Positions 1-7,322 of a stretch of 16,051 bases of DNA are shown piece by piece (positions within the stretch are counted from its first letter, which is position 1; each line of letters opens with the position of its first letter). The position numbers were made by a program, and so were the translations under genes. A model generated the notes under the pieces. It did no database searches. It was given only the letters and a program-made list of their open reading frames with translations, and had not been told where the DNA came from. Location: the NCBI GenBank assembly GCA_046263055.1, contig JBHELO010000035.1, positions 1-16,051 of the forward strand, read 5' to 3'. Source of the stretch: DATAQC01 sp046263055. Its GTDB lineage: Bacteria > Actinomycetota > Acidimicrobiia > Acidimicrobiales > AC-14.

Positions 1-533
1 GCGGCCAGCAGCAACGCGTAGCCATCGCGCGTGCGCTGACGCAGGACCCTCCGCTCGTGATCGCGGATGAGCCAACGGCCCACCTCGACTACATCCAGGT
101 GGAAGGCGTGCTTAGCCTGCTCCGGGAGCTGGCCGGGCCCCACCGGGTGGTGCTCATCGCCACCCACGACGAACGACTGCTTCCCGTCGCCGACCGGGTG
201 GTCGACCTGAGCCCTCCAGCAGCCGCCGTCGCCGTCACCTCACCCCTGGTCAAGGTCGAGCCGGGAGCCGAGGTGTTCGCCCAGGGCGACCCGGGAGACG
301 TCGTGTACCAGGTGGAGAACGGCGAGATCGAGATCGTGCGCCGGCGAGCGGACGGTGGCGAGGAACCGGTCACCACTCTGGGGCCGGGGAGCTACTTCGG
401 CGAGCTGGCCCCCCTCTTCGCCCTGCGCCGCTCGGCCACCGCCCGGGCCACCACGGCGTCAGTGGTCCGGCGCATGACGGTTCAGGAGTTCCGCCGGGCA
501 GGTCCGGGGCAGCACCGGGCGCTAGAGGCTTGA
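1..533 (+). CDS. ABC transporter ATPase fused to a cyclic-nucleotide-binding-like domain (5' end outside window)
   Basis: The gene is cut by the window edge; its frame is open from base 3. The visible part begins inside the ABC signature (GQQQRVAIARAL), followed by Walker B (LVIADEPT), the D-loop (HLD) and the H-loop histidine (IATHDE). After VADRVVDL the ATPase ends and a short linker leads into a cNMP-binding fold: VFAQGDPGDVVYQVENGEIE, then GPGSYFGELAPL and RRSATARA, which keep the Glu and Arg positions of the phosphate-binding cassette. By similarity this is a LolD/MacB-like ATPase that would energise an FtsX/MacB-type permease, probably encoded upstream. The C-terminal domain suggests control by a small ligand or by protein contact; actual nucleotide binding is inference. 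Confidence is high for both domains and moderate for the transporter type. Confidence 0.88.
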   Translation, partial: GQQQRVAIARALTQDPPLVIADEPTAHLDYIQVEGVLSLLRELAGPHRVVLIATHDERLLPVADRVVDLSPPAAAVAVTSPLVKVEPGAEVFAQGDPGDVVYQVENGEIEIVRRRADGGEEPVTTLGPGSYFGELAPLFALRRSATARATTASVVRRMTVQEFRRAGPGQHRALEA

Positions 534-574
534 CCCGGCGCGAACATGGCCCACCGTGAAACTTGACTCATCCC

Positions 575-945
575 GAAATACCCTGCCGGGTCGGGTTGCT
601 GGGCGACGCGCTGCACAACCTGCCCGACGTCTCCACCAGCGTCTTGGTGTTCATGGGGTTCGTGGTCTCCGAGAAGGAGCCGAGCCCGAGCTATCCCTAT
701 AGGTACGAGCGAGCCGAGGACATCCCCGGCTTGGGGGTCGCGCTGGACATCTGGGCCAGCGCGGTGTTGCCGGAGGTTGAGAGCTGGCGCAAGTTCGTCG
801 CCCGTGGCGCCACCACGCACGTGGGGATCGGGATGGTCGGCGCGTGGTCGGAATCGTCGGCAACCAGGCAGTCGCTCGCTCCAAGCGGCGAGTGGGTGAC
901 CGCCGGCGCCACGGCGGTCGCGGCACACCCAGCAGGTCTCCGGCG
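575..945 (+). pseudogene. Decayed cation diffusion facilitator (CDF) transporter fragment
   Basis: One frame (phase of base 563) reads VGLLGDALHNLPDVSTSVLV, then SYPYRYERAEDIPGLGVAL and RGATTHVGIGMVGA, which is typical of the CDF family (TM2 metal-site motif, the YxYGYERxED loop, TM3). Near base 843 the match jumps to another frame, VVGIVGNQAVARSKRRVGDR, and near 900 it returns to the first frame with a degraded GATAVAAHPAG, where intact relatives have SATLVADAxHS. The N-terminal His-rich segment and first membrane helix are missing, as is everything after TM4. At least two frameshifts plus truncation at both ends make this a pseudogene. It belongs to a different CDF branch from the intact transporter at 10543-11481, so it is not a duplicate of that gene. 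Confidence 0.75.
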
Positions 946-1226
946 GTCCAGGCGCTCACCCGGGATGAGGAGGTCCGAAGACCCGACTGTCCGCATCCGC
1001 CTGCCTGCTTGGCCTCGAACTACCACGATCAACGAGAAGGAGGGGACAGAGTCGCCTTGTGTACCCGGGCGAATGGGACTCCGTTCCCGGCCCGCTGCAG
1101 CGTCCAGTCGGATCGGGAGGCCATAGTGGACACAGCTGAGCGCCGGTTGTCCATCGGCCCCGAGCCCCGGCCGAGCGCTCTGGCCGCCACGAGCGGTGAG
1201 CCCCAGTGCTCTGGAGGCCCGGGCTG
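946..1226. other. Intergenic stretch without a convincing gene
   Basis: No frame here looks like a known protein. A strong purine-rich Shine-Dalgarno-like tract (GAAGGAGG, 1036-1043) has no well-placed start. The nearest TTG (1057), 13 nt away, opens a 56-codon reading frame that ends TGA at 1225-1227 and overlaps the ATG of the lipoprotein gene. It could be a leader peptide or chance. I would not annotate it as a gene. Confidence 0.4.
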
Positions 1227-2246
1227 ATGGTCCGCACTCGCCGCCGGCCGGTGGCGGCAGCCGCCGGGCTGGTCGTGGCCTTCGTCGGCGCCGCCTGCGG
1301 GGGGCCGACGCCCAAGGTGGCAACGCCCCTGCCGACCGCGCCGGAACCGGCGGTGTCCCCACCGGCTCGAGCCGACGTGGCTGGGACCGTCTACCCCCTG
1401 GAAGGCGGCCCCGAGGGCGTGGCCGTGATCCGGTCGGGCACGGCTGCGGTCAGTGTGCGGGGTCCCAACCGCGTGGTGCTGTTCGAGCTTGCTGCCCCCA
1501 CCCAACGGCGCACGGTCCCGACGACGGGATCGGCCCGCCACCTGTTCCTGGGTGGGCCGGACGGCCCGCTCCTCGTGCCCCAGGAGTCCGACGACCGCTT
1601 CGTGGCCGTCGACCTGCCCAGCGGCCACATCCTCGAGTCGGTGCCCGTCGGCCGCCAGCCCCACGACGCCATCGCCGTCGGGCCGAACACGGTGTTCGTG
1701 GCCGACGAGCTGGCCGACACCATCCACATCGTGCGCAACGGCGCGGTGGCCAGAGTGGTGCCGGCGCCGCTGCAGCCCGGGGGCATGGCCTCGTCGCCCG
1801 ACGGATCGGCCATGGTGACGGTGGGCGTGCGGGGCCGGCGCATCACCGCCTACCGCAACGACGGATCGGTTATCGGCAGCGCCAACTGCGGGGCGGGCCC
1901 CACCCACGCGGTGACCGGTGCCGGCGGCGTCTACTGGGTGGGCGACACCCTGGGCGGCGCCATCCTCGGCTTCCGCATCGGCCACGGGGGCCCCCGCCAG
2001 GTGGCCAGGATCCCGGTGGGCCCCCGCCCCTACGGCACCGCCTACGACGATCAGCGCGCCACCCTCTGGGTGACGCTGACCGGCACCGACCAACTGGTCG
2101 GCCTCCACCTCCGGGGGACCACGGTGGTCTCCCGCACCACCTACGACACGGTTCGCCAGCCCAATACGGTCGCCGTCGACCCGGTGACCGGCACGCTCGT
2201 GGTCACAGGGTCCACGCCCCAGGGGGCGGTGGAGGTGATCCGTTGA
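1227..2246 (+). CDS. Secreted YVTN-type beta-propeller lipoprotein
   Basis: The product is 339 aa. An Arg-rich n-region, a hydrophobic core and a lipobox-like VGAAC (Cys24) predict a lipid-anchored exported protein, followed by a Pro/Ala-rich linker. The rest consists of repeated blade-like segments: FVAVDLPSGHILESVPVGRQ, PHDAIAVGPNTVFVADELAD, GGMASSPDGSAM and QPNTVAVDPVTGTLVVTG. These resemble YVTN/NHL/SMP-30-type propellers that fold into a disc and bind ligands or partners on the cell surface. No enzyme motif is visible. The ATG at 1227 was chosen because GGAGG (1213-1217) lies 9 nt upstream; a GTG at 1206 in the same frame would place that site inside the gene. The gene converges with the regulator that ends at 2321. 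Ligand unknown. Confidence 0.82.
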   Translation: MVRTRRRPVAAAAGLVVAFVGAACGGPTPKVATPLPTAPEPAVSPPARADVAGTVYPLEGGPEGVAVIRSGTAAVSVRGPNRVVLFELAAPTQRRTVPTTGSARHLFLGGPDGPLLVPQESDDRFVAVDLPSGHILESVPVGRQPHDAIAVGPNTVFVADELADTIHIVRNGAVARVVPAPLQPGGMASSPDGSAMVTVGVRGRRITAYRNDGSVIGSANCGAGPTHAVTGAGGVYWVGDTLGGAILGFRIGHGGPRQVARIPVGPRPYGTAYDDQRATLWVTLTGTDQLVGLHLRGTTVVSRTTYDTVRQPNTVAVDPVTGTLVVTGSTPQGAVEVIR

Positions 2247-2320
2247 CCATGCCCCCACGTCCCCGAGCGTTGGTGACAGAGCGGCGCTGGTGCTGGCAGC
2301 CGTTGCCGACACATCAGCGT

Positions 2321-4873
2321 CTAGCCAGGGCGTGGCAGTGGTGCCGGCGACAGCGCGATGTGGCACCTCACTGCCGTTCCCTCCTCGCGGGAATCGGCCT
2401 CGCAGCTCTCCGAGAGGGCGCGCACGAGGAGCAGGCCCCGCCCCGACTCGTCGTCGGGCTGGGACGGCCGATGCTCGAGCGCGGTCGTCGGCATCCCGTA
2501 GCCGTCGTCTCGGACCTCCACGACGATGCCCCCGTCCCCCTCCCATACCCGGAGCTCGACCTCCTGGCGGGCGGCGCGGACGGCGTTCGTCACGAGCTCC
2601 GTGGCCACGAGCAGCGTGACATCGCTGGCCGGGAGGAGCCGGGGGCGGGCTCCGAGCCACGACGACAGGCTTGCACGCGCCCGGGGGACGCACGCCGGGT
2701 GGGCGGCGAACCGGAAGCCGAACAGCTCGTCGCCCAGGGTGACCGAGGCCGTTTCGCCCGCCGGTGCACGGGAGCGAGCGCCCGAGACGCGGATCGCCAA
2801 GACCGCGAGGTCGTCGCGGGGAACGGCGTCCTCGAACGCGAGCACCGAGGACTCCACTGCGGCCACGATGTCGATGGCCGGCCACCCCCCGCAGCGGGCG
2901 AGGACCTCGGTCAGCAACGAAGGACGGAACACCCCTGCCGGCGAACGCGCTTCGGTCACACCGTCGGTGTAGAGCACGACGACGTCCCCGTGGGAGAGCT
3001 GCGCCCTGACCTCGGTGAACCGGGCCCCGTCGAACAGCCCCGCCGGAGGACCTGGTCGGGCCACCTCGTCGAGCGCTCCGTCGAGTCGGACGACCACGGG
3101 GGAGGGGTGGCCGGCGGTGGCCGCGGTCATCGCCATCCCGTCCTGGGACCCCTCGAGGACGAGCACTGCGACCGTGCAGAACTCCTCCCCCGTGACCTGC
3201 TGCAGGAGGGCGGCGTTGAGGGTGGCGAGCAGCTGGGCGGGGCTCGAGCAGCTGAGGGCTGCGGTGCGCAGCGTGTTGCGGGCCAGCGATGTCAGCTTCG
3301 CCGCCTCGACGCCCTTACCGGAGACGTCTCCCATGACTGCGCAGCAACGTCCGTCACGGAGGACGAAGGCGTCGTAGAAGTCGCCCCCGACGGTGGTGCC
3401 GTCGCCCGCCCAGTGGTAACGGGCGGACAGCTCGAGACCGGGGACGTCGGGCAGCCGAGGGGGGAGGAGGCTCTGCTGCAGCGTCGTGGCCAGCGTCCGG
3501 TAGCGCTTCGCCGCCAGCTCGGCGTCGCTTCGGGCCTGGTGCTCGCGCTCGAGCGCCGTCGCCAGGCGCTCGCGCGCCAGCGCCTGCTCTATGCCCACGG
3601 CGACGGTGTCGGCAATGGCATCGAGGGCCTGGACGACCGAGTGGGGCAACGGGTGGCGTGCGAACAGCGCCATGACCCCGACGAGGTCCTCCCCCAGGAG
3701 CAGCGGGTAACCGGCGAAGGCCACCATCCCCTCGCGCTCCGCCCACTCCGCGTCACTGATCTCGGGGTCGCCGACGACTTGGTTCGTCAGATGCGGTCGG
3801 CGTCGCGCACCTATCCGGCCGATCTTGTAGGAGCCTATCGGCACCCGCCCGTGAGGGCCGTCGAGATGCGTGTACATCCCGGCGCTGGCATGAAGCACGA
3901 GGTCGGCGGTGCCGGGCTCGGTGAGCCAGATCCGGGCAAAGGCGGCATCGAGATGCTGCACGAGGGCCTCGGCGCACCGCTGGAGCTTCTCGCCCAGCTC
4001 CTCGGCACTGGTGAACGCAATGCCCACATCTGCCGCGACCGTCGCACTCCGGGCACGGTCGGTCAGCTCCCGCTGGGCGAGGACCCGCTCGGTCACATCC
4101 TGAATGAGAACGAGACATCCGAGCGTCGGCACCGACGGATCGATGGCGGCAAGCGTGAGCTCCACGTGCTGCTCCGTCCCCTCCCGCCCCGTCCGCCGGA
4201 GGACACGAGCCAGCGACCCCTCGCCGCTGAGGGCGTCGGCGACGCTCTGCAACAGCGCCGGGGCGTCCTCGGTCCGGAACAGGGAGGTGAGGGGAGCTCC
4301 TATCGCGTCCCGTGCCAGCCGCCCGATGATGTCCGTGGCCATGGGGTTCCAACCACGGATGGTGGCCTCCGGGTCGACCGTGAGGACTCCGACAGGGGCG
4401 TGGTCGAGCAGCTGACCGAGGTACCGCGACGCCGCCGCCTTGTCGGTGGCGAGGGTGTCAGGAAGCACCCGGTGGTCGACACGAGCCAGGGCGCGGGCAT
4501 GGGCCCGCCGCCGTTCGCTGGTCCGTGCCACTTCGGCGACCGCGGCCAGGAGCTCGCTCGAGGGCGCGGCGGTGGAGAGGCAACCGCTGCCACGGCCGAT
4601 GAAGGGACTGATTTGAAGCTCCTTCTGCACCTGGCTCAGGCGCTGCTCTTCGGCAAGCACGAGGACCGGAAGGTGCCGGTCCCGCCGATAGATGCCGGCG
4701 ACCACCCTCGCCGGCTGTGAGACCGTCGGCCCGAGGACGACGGCGACCGGGTCGGCGTGGTCGATGGCGTCGCCGATGTCGGTGACGGAGGACAGCACGA
4801 GCTCCTGGCCGGGAATTGCCTGGAGCTTCTGGGCCAGCGACGGCGAAACGTCGACCGCGAGAATCCGCCGCAC
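2321..4873 (-). CDS. Multidomain PP2C phosphatase/anti-sigma kinase: pseudo-receiver, PAS, GAF, SpoIIE, HATPase_c
   Basis: The product is 850 aa. Residues 1-120 look like a receiver domain (RILAVDV, then VAVVLGP at the usual phospho-Asp strand), but the Asp is absent. Residues 150-265 are a PAS domain (LLDHAPVGVLTVD, GWNPMATDIIG, LIQDVTER). Residues 285-435 are a GAF domain, followed by a charged helical linker (435-465). Residues 465-695 are a SpoIIE/RsbU-type PP2C phosphatase with metal-site acids in GGDFYD (D498, D501), MGDVSGKG (D516), YTDGVTEA (D637) and DDLAVL (D687/688). Residues 715-845 are a GHKL ATPase of the RsbW type: ELVTNAV (E759, N763), VRDDGYGM (D789/D790) and SGRGLLLV. It would dephosphorylate and perhaps phosphorylate an STAS anti-anti-sigma factor, and so control a sigma factor in response to a signal sensed by PAS/GAF. 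The GTG start sits 2 nt after the upstream dehydrogenase stop, with GGGAG about 8 nt ahead, so translation is probably coupled. Confidence 0.9.
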   Translation of the reverse strand: MRRILAVDVSPSLAQKLQAIPGQELVLSSVTDIGDAIDHADPVAVVLGPTVSQPARVVAGIYRRDRHLPVLVLAEEQRLSQVQKELQISPFIGRGSGCLSTAAPSSELLAAVAEVARTSERRRAHARALARVDHRVLPDTLATDKAAASRYLGQLLDHAPVGVLTVDPEATIRGWNPMATDIIGRLARDAIGAPLTSLFRTEDAPALLQSVADALSGEGSLARVLRRTGREGTEQHVELTLAAIDPSVPTLGCLVLIQDVTERVLAQRELTDRARSATVAADVGIAFTSAEELGEKLQRCAEALVQHLDAAFARIWLTEPGTADLVLHASAGMYTHLDGPHGRVPIGSYKIGRIGARRRPHLTNQVVGDPEISDAEWAEREGMVAFAGYPLLLGEDLVGVMALFARHPLPHSVVQALDAIADTVAVGIEQALARERLATALEREHQARSDAELAAKRYRTLATTLQQSLLPPRLPDVPGLELSARYHWAGDGTTVGGDFYDAFVLRDGRCCAVMGDVSGKGVEAAKLTSLARNTLRTAALSCSSPAQLLATLNAALLQQVTGEEFCTVAVLVLEGSQDGMAMTAATAGHPSPVVVRLDGALDEVARPGPPAGLFDGARFTEVRAQLSHGDVVVLYTDGVTEARSPAGVFRPSLLTEVLARCGGWPAIDIVAAVESSVLAFEDAVPRDDLAVLAIRVSGARSRAPAGETASVTLGDELFGFRFAAHPACVPRARASLSSWLGARPRLLPASDVTLLVATELVTNAVRAARQEVELRVWEGDGGIVVEVRDDGYGMPTTALEHRPSQPDDESGRGLLLVRALSESCEADSREEGTAVRCHIALSPAPLPRPG

Positions 4874-4875
4874 GG

Positions 4876-6048
4876 TCAGTCTCCCAAGAGGTTCTCGCCC
4901 AGCAGCGCGCGTCCCACCCAGATGCGCAGGACTTCGGTCGTGGGGGCCATGACGTGGGCAGCGCGCGCATCGCGCAGCCGACGATCGAGGGTTGCCCCTT
5001 CGCGGTACCCGATACCTCCGGCAATGGTCATTGCCTCGTTGACCACACCGACCACGCAGTCGGCGACCTCTGCCTTCGCCGAGCACAGCGCGGGCACGGC
5101 CATCGGCGACCCGCTGTCGCCCAGCTCGGCGGCGTGATAGAGGAGCTGGCGGGTCCGCTCGACGGTGGCCCACATGACCCCCAGCCGGTGCTGCAGGACC
5201 GGCTGTTGTGCCAGGCGGCTGCCGTCGTGCGAGTACCGGCGTTCGAGGAGGTGGAGACGGGCGTCGTCCAGAGCGCCGACGGCGATACCGAGGTACGTCC
5301 CTGCCATGGCGGAGAGGAAGAAGGGTGCGATGACGTTGAAGACGTACCACATCTGCTCCCCCTCCTCGCCGAGGAGGGCGTGCGCAGGCAGGGCGACGTC
5401 GCGCAGCGGGAGGCTTTGCGACGAGTTCCCGCGCATGCCGATCCCGCGCCACGGCTCTCCCCAGGACAAGCCGCGAGCATCGCCAGGGACGACCACGCAG
5501 GAGAACTCCCCCGGCGGCGCACTTGGGTCGGCAGCGACCGTGGAGACGACGTAGGAGTCGGCGTGCCCCCCACTCGTGACGAAGGTCTTCCTGCCCGAGA
5601 CCAGGAACCCGGTGTCGGTGCGGCCGAGAACGGTGTCCGGCAGCCAGAAGTTCGATCCGCTCCCCGGCTCGCTCAGCGCCAGGGTCGTGACGTGCTGTCC
5701 CCGGGCGATCGGGTCCAGGAAGACCTCGGCTTGTTCCGGGGTCGCCTTGGCCCCGATCACCGCCGACCCCACGCAGTGCATGCCGAAGCAGAGGGCAGTC
5801 GAGGGACACTCCCGTCCGAGGATCTCGCCGACGCGCACCATCGCCGCCAGGCCGTGCCCCAGGCCGCCGAATTCCTCGGAGACGACCAAGCCGCCGAGCC
5901 CCGCGTCCGCGAGTGCCTGCATCGCCTCCTGCGGCCACCGCCAGTTGCGGTCCACGTCCGGCGCGTTCGGCCCGGCAACGTCTCGTGCCACGTGTCGAGC
6001 CCGGTCGAGGACCTTCTCCAGCGTCAGCCGCGGCATGTCGTCGCCCAC
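4876..6048 (-). CDS. Acyl-CoA dehydrogenase-like flavoprotein lacking the usual catalytic Glu
   Basis: The product is 390 aa, normal length for the family. The N-terminal helical domain has GLGGLVVSEEFGGLGHG, the middle beta domain has the FAD/substrate signature LALSEPGSGS (123-132), and the C-terminal helical domain has AGGIGY and DARAAHVMAPTTEVLR. Members oxidise acyl-CoA thioesters at C2-C3 using FAD. Aligning DARAAHVMAPTTEVLR with MCAD DAKIYQIYEGTSQIQR places Ala368 where MCAD has its catalytic Glu376. The alternative Glu of isovaleryl-CoA dehydrogenase-type enzymes is not evident either (APFFLSAMAG). The protein may be a monooxygenase-like or non-catalytic relative. The start is GTG at 6048 or ATG at 6036; a G-rich GGGAGG lies close to the GTG. 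The gene is directly upstream of, and probably translationally coupled to, the SpoIIE-type regulator. Confidence 0.87.
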   Translation of the reverse strand: MGDDMPRLTLEKVLDRARHVARDVAGPNAPDVDRNWRWPQEAMQALADAGLGGLVVSEEFGGLGHGLAAMVRVGEILGRECPSTALCFGMHCVGSAVIGAKATPEQAEVFLDPIARGQHVTTLALSEPGSGSNFWLPDTVLGRTDTGFLVSGRKTFVTSGGHADSYVVSTVAADPSAPPGEFSCVVVPGDARGLSWGEPWRGIGMRGNSSQSLPLRDVALPAHALLGEEGEQMWYVFNVIAPFFLSAMAGTYLGIAVGALDDARLHLLERRYSHDGSRLAQQPVLQHRLGVMWATVERTRQLLYHAAELGDSGSPMAVPALCSAKAEVADCVVGVVNEAMTIAGGIGYREGATLDRRLRDARAAHVMAPTTEVLRIWVGRALLGENLLGD

Positions 6049-6069
6049 CCCCCTCCCGTCGCTGGCAAG

Positions 6070-6099
6070 AACCTAACTGCACGTTTCGGAGGCCAACAA
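6070..6099 (-). promoter_or_regulatory. Candidate sigma70-type promoter for the dehydrogenase/regulator pair
   Basis: On the minus strand TTGTTG (6099-6094) and TAGGTT (6075-6070) are separated by 18 nt. The second hexamer fits the actinobacterial TANNNT pattern. Transcription would begin about 6063, giving a very short leader before the GTG at 6048. This is pattern recognition only. Confidence 0.35.
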
Positions 6100-6103
6100 C
6101 CGC

Positions 6104-6122
6104 CCGGCCGCGGGAGGGCCGG
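6104..6122 (-). terminator. Possible GC hairpin after the glucose dehydrogenase-like gene
   Basis: CCGGCC (6104-6109) pairs with GGCCGG (6117-6122) across a 7-nt loop, about 13 nt past the minus-strand stop at 6135. No T-tract follows, so it may be a weak terminator, an attenuator, or chance in GC-rich DNA. Confidence 0.28.
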
Positions 6123-6134
6123 TGGCCGCCCGGC

Positions 6135-7181
6135 TCAGGTGGTGAAGGTGAGCACCGCCTTCACGTCGTCGGGCTGGCGGTGGTACGCGTCGTGCCACTG
6201 GTCGAGGGGCACACGGCGGGTGACGAGGCGGCTCAGCCACTCACGGTCGGCCCGGGCGAGGGCCTCGGCGCCCAGCTCGTAGTGGTGGCGGTTGGCGTTG
6301 ACCGACCCGAACACCACGTCGTTCCCGAGGACCATGTTGCGGTTGAGCAGGCCGGCGTCCACGTTGAAATCGCGGCCGCCGCTCGACACGCCGGTGAGGC
6401 AGACGATCCCGTCGGGCGCGTTGTGGGCCATGGCGTCCAGCACGAGCTGGGCGACGCCGGTGCACTCGATGACCACGTCGGCACCGGGAGCGGCATCGGC
6501 CACCGTGCCGTGGTGGTAGGTGGCCCCCAGGTCGGCGACGAGTTGCGGCTTGACGCCCTCGGTCACCCGATCGAGGACGTGGGTGTCGAGGCCGCGCTGC
6601 ACCGAGAGCAAGGAGGCCAAGAGGCCGATGGGGCCGGCGCCGATGACGAGGACCTTGGCCGGGTTCCAGGTGGCCCGCCGTCCGATGCGCTCGATGTGGT
6701 CCCAGGCCTTGGCCACGACGGTGGTGGGCTCCAGGAGCACGCCCAGGTCGCCCAGACCGGGGTCCACCTTGACGGCGTACTCGGGGTGGATCCGGTAGCG
6801 CTCGCAGGCATATCCGTGGCGCTGCTTGATCCCCCGCTCCGTGTACTTCCCGTTCCTGCACATGTCCCACTCCCCCACCGCGCAGTTGGCGCAAGGGACC
6901 GGGTCGGGCCGCCGCACGATGCCGACCACGAGGTCACCGGCGGCTAGGCCACCGCCGGGCGGCGCTTCGACCACCCGGCCCAGCGATTCGTGGCCGAGGG
7001 TCAGCCGCTGTTCACCGGGCGGGGCCCAGCCGTAGTCGCCCTGGACGATTTCCAGGTCCGTCCCGCACACGCCGACGGCCAGCGTCTCGACCAGTACCGG
7101 CCCGTCGTCGGCGGGCGGCTCGGGCATCGTGGTCAACTCGACCGAGTCCTTGTGGAGGGGCACGACGGTGACGGCACGCAT
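6135..7181 (-). CDS. Zinc-dependent medium-chain dehydrogenase, glucose 1-dehydrogenase-like
   Basis: The product is 348 aa from ATG 7181. The catalytic domain shows GVCGTD (Cys39), LGHE (His64, Glu65) and LLEP (Glu151), the zinc ligands expected of archaeal-type glucose dehydrogenases. The family-specific block CANCAVGEWDMC followed by NGKYTERGI and HGYACE is also present. The Rossmann motif GAGPIGLL (181-188) is followed by Asp204 at the end of the second strand, which favours NAD over NADP. The structural-zinc lobe shows three cysteines (97, 100, 108), with Pro at the expected first position. The likely reaction is oxidation of an aldose such as glucose to its lactone; substrate is inferred. 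A GTG at 7199 is an alternative start with GAGG 5 nt ahead; ATG 7181 was kept because family members begin MRAV-like. The gene is divergent from the mannosyltransferase at 7323. Confidence 0.86.
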   Translation of the reverse strand: MRAVTVVPLHKDSVELTTMPEPPADDGPVLVETLAVGVCGTDLEIVQGDYGWAPPGEQRLTLGHESLGRVVEAPPGGGLAAGDLVVGIVRRPDPVPCANCAVGEWDMCRNGKYTERGIKQRHGYACERYRIHPEYAVKVDPGLGDLGVLLEPTTVVAKAWDHIERIGRRATWNPAKVLVIGAGPIGLLASLLSVQRGLDTHVLDRVTEGVKPQLVADLGATYHHGTVADAAPGADVVIECTGVAQLVLDAMAHNAPDGIVCLTGVSSGGRDFNVDAGLLNRNMVLGNDVVFGSVNANRHHYELGAEALARADREWLSRLVTRRVPLDQWHDAYHRQPDDVKAVLTFTT

Positions 7182-7322
7182 GCCGGCCACCGTACCCACG
7201 GTCGCCTCGGCGCCATCCGCGGCACGGCCCCATCGGCCCCATCGTCGTCATCGGGCCTTGTCCTCGGCACCAGGTGGCGGCGGTGCGCCGTTCACCCCCC
7301 GGCACCCCAGCGTCGTAGCGAC

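Noticed and set aside
563..1126. Intact 187-residue protein at this position
   Set aside because: Only the first 90 or so residues match a CDF transporter, and the match then jumps frames. The remainder is unrelated sequence read past the break.
1196..4720. A very long plus-strand open frame spanning the lipoprotein and regulator
   Set aside because: Its translation is Arg/Gly/Pro-rich with no domain, and it overlaps two genes with clear motifs in other frames. It is an effect of GC-rich codon bias.
4874..6082. Extension of the regulator's frame upstream of 4873, giving a 1253-residue protein
   Set aside because: The added part is low-complexity and lies over the acyl-CoA dehydrogenase in another frame. 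The GTG at 4873, with a ribosome site and coupling to the upstream stop, is far more likely.
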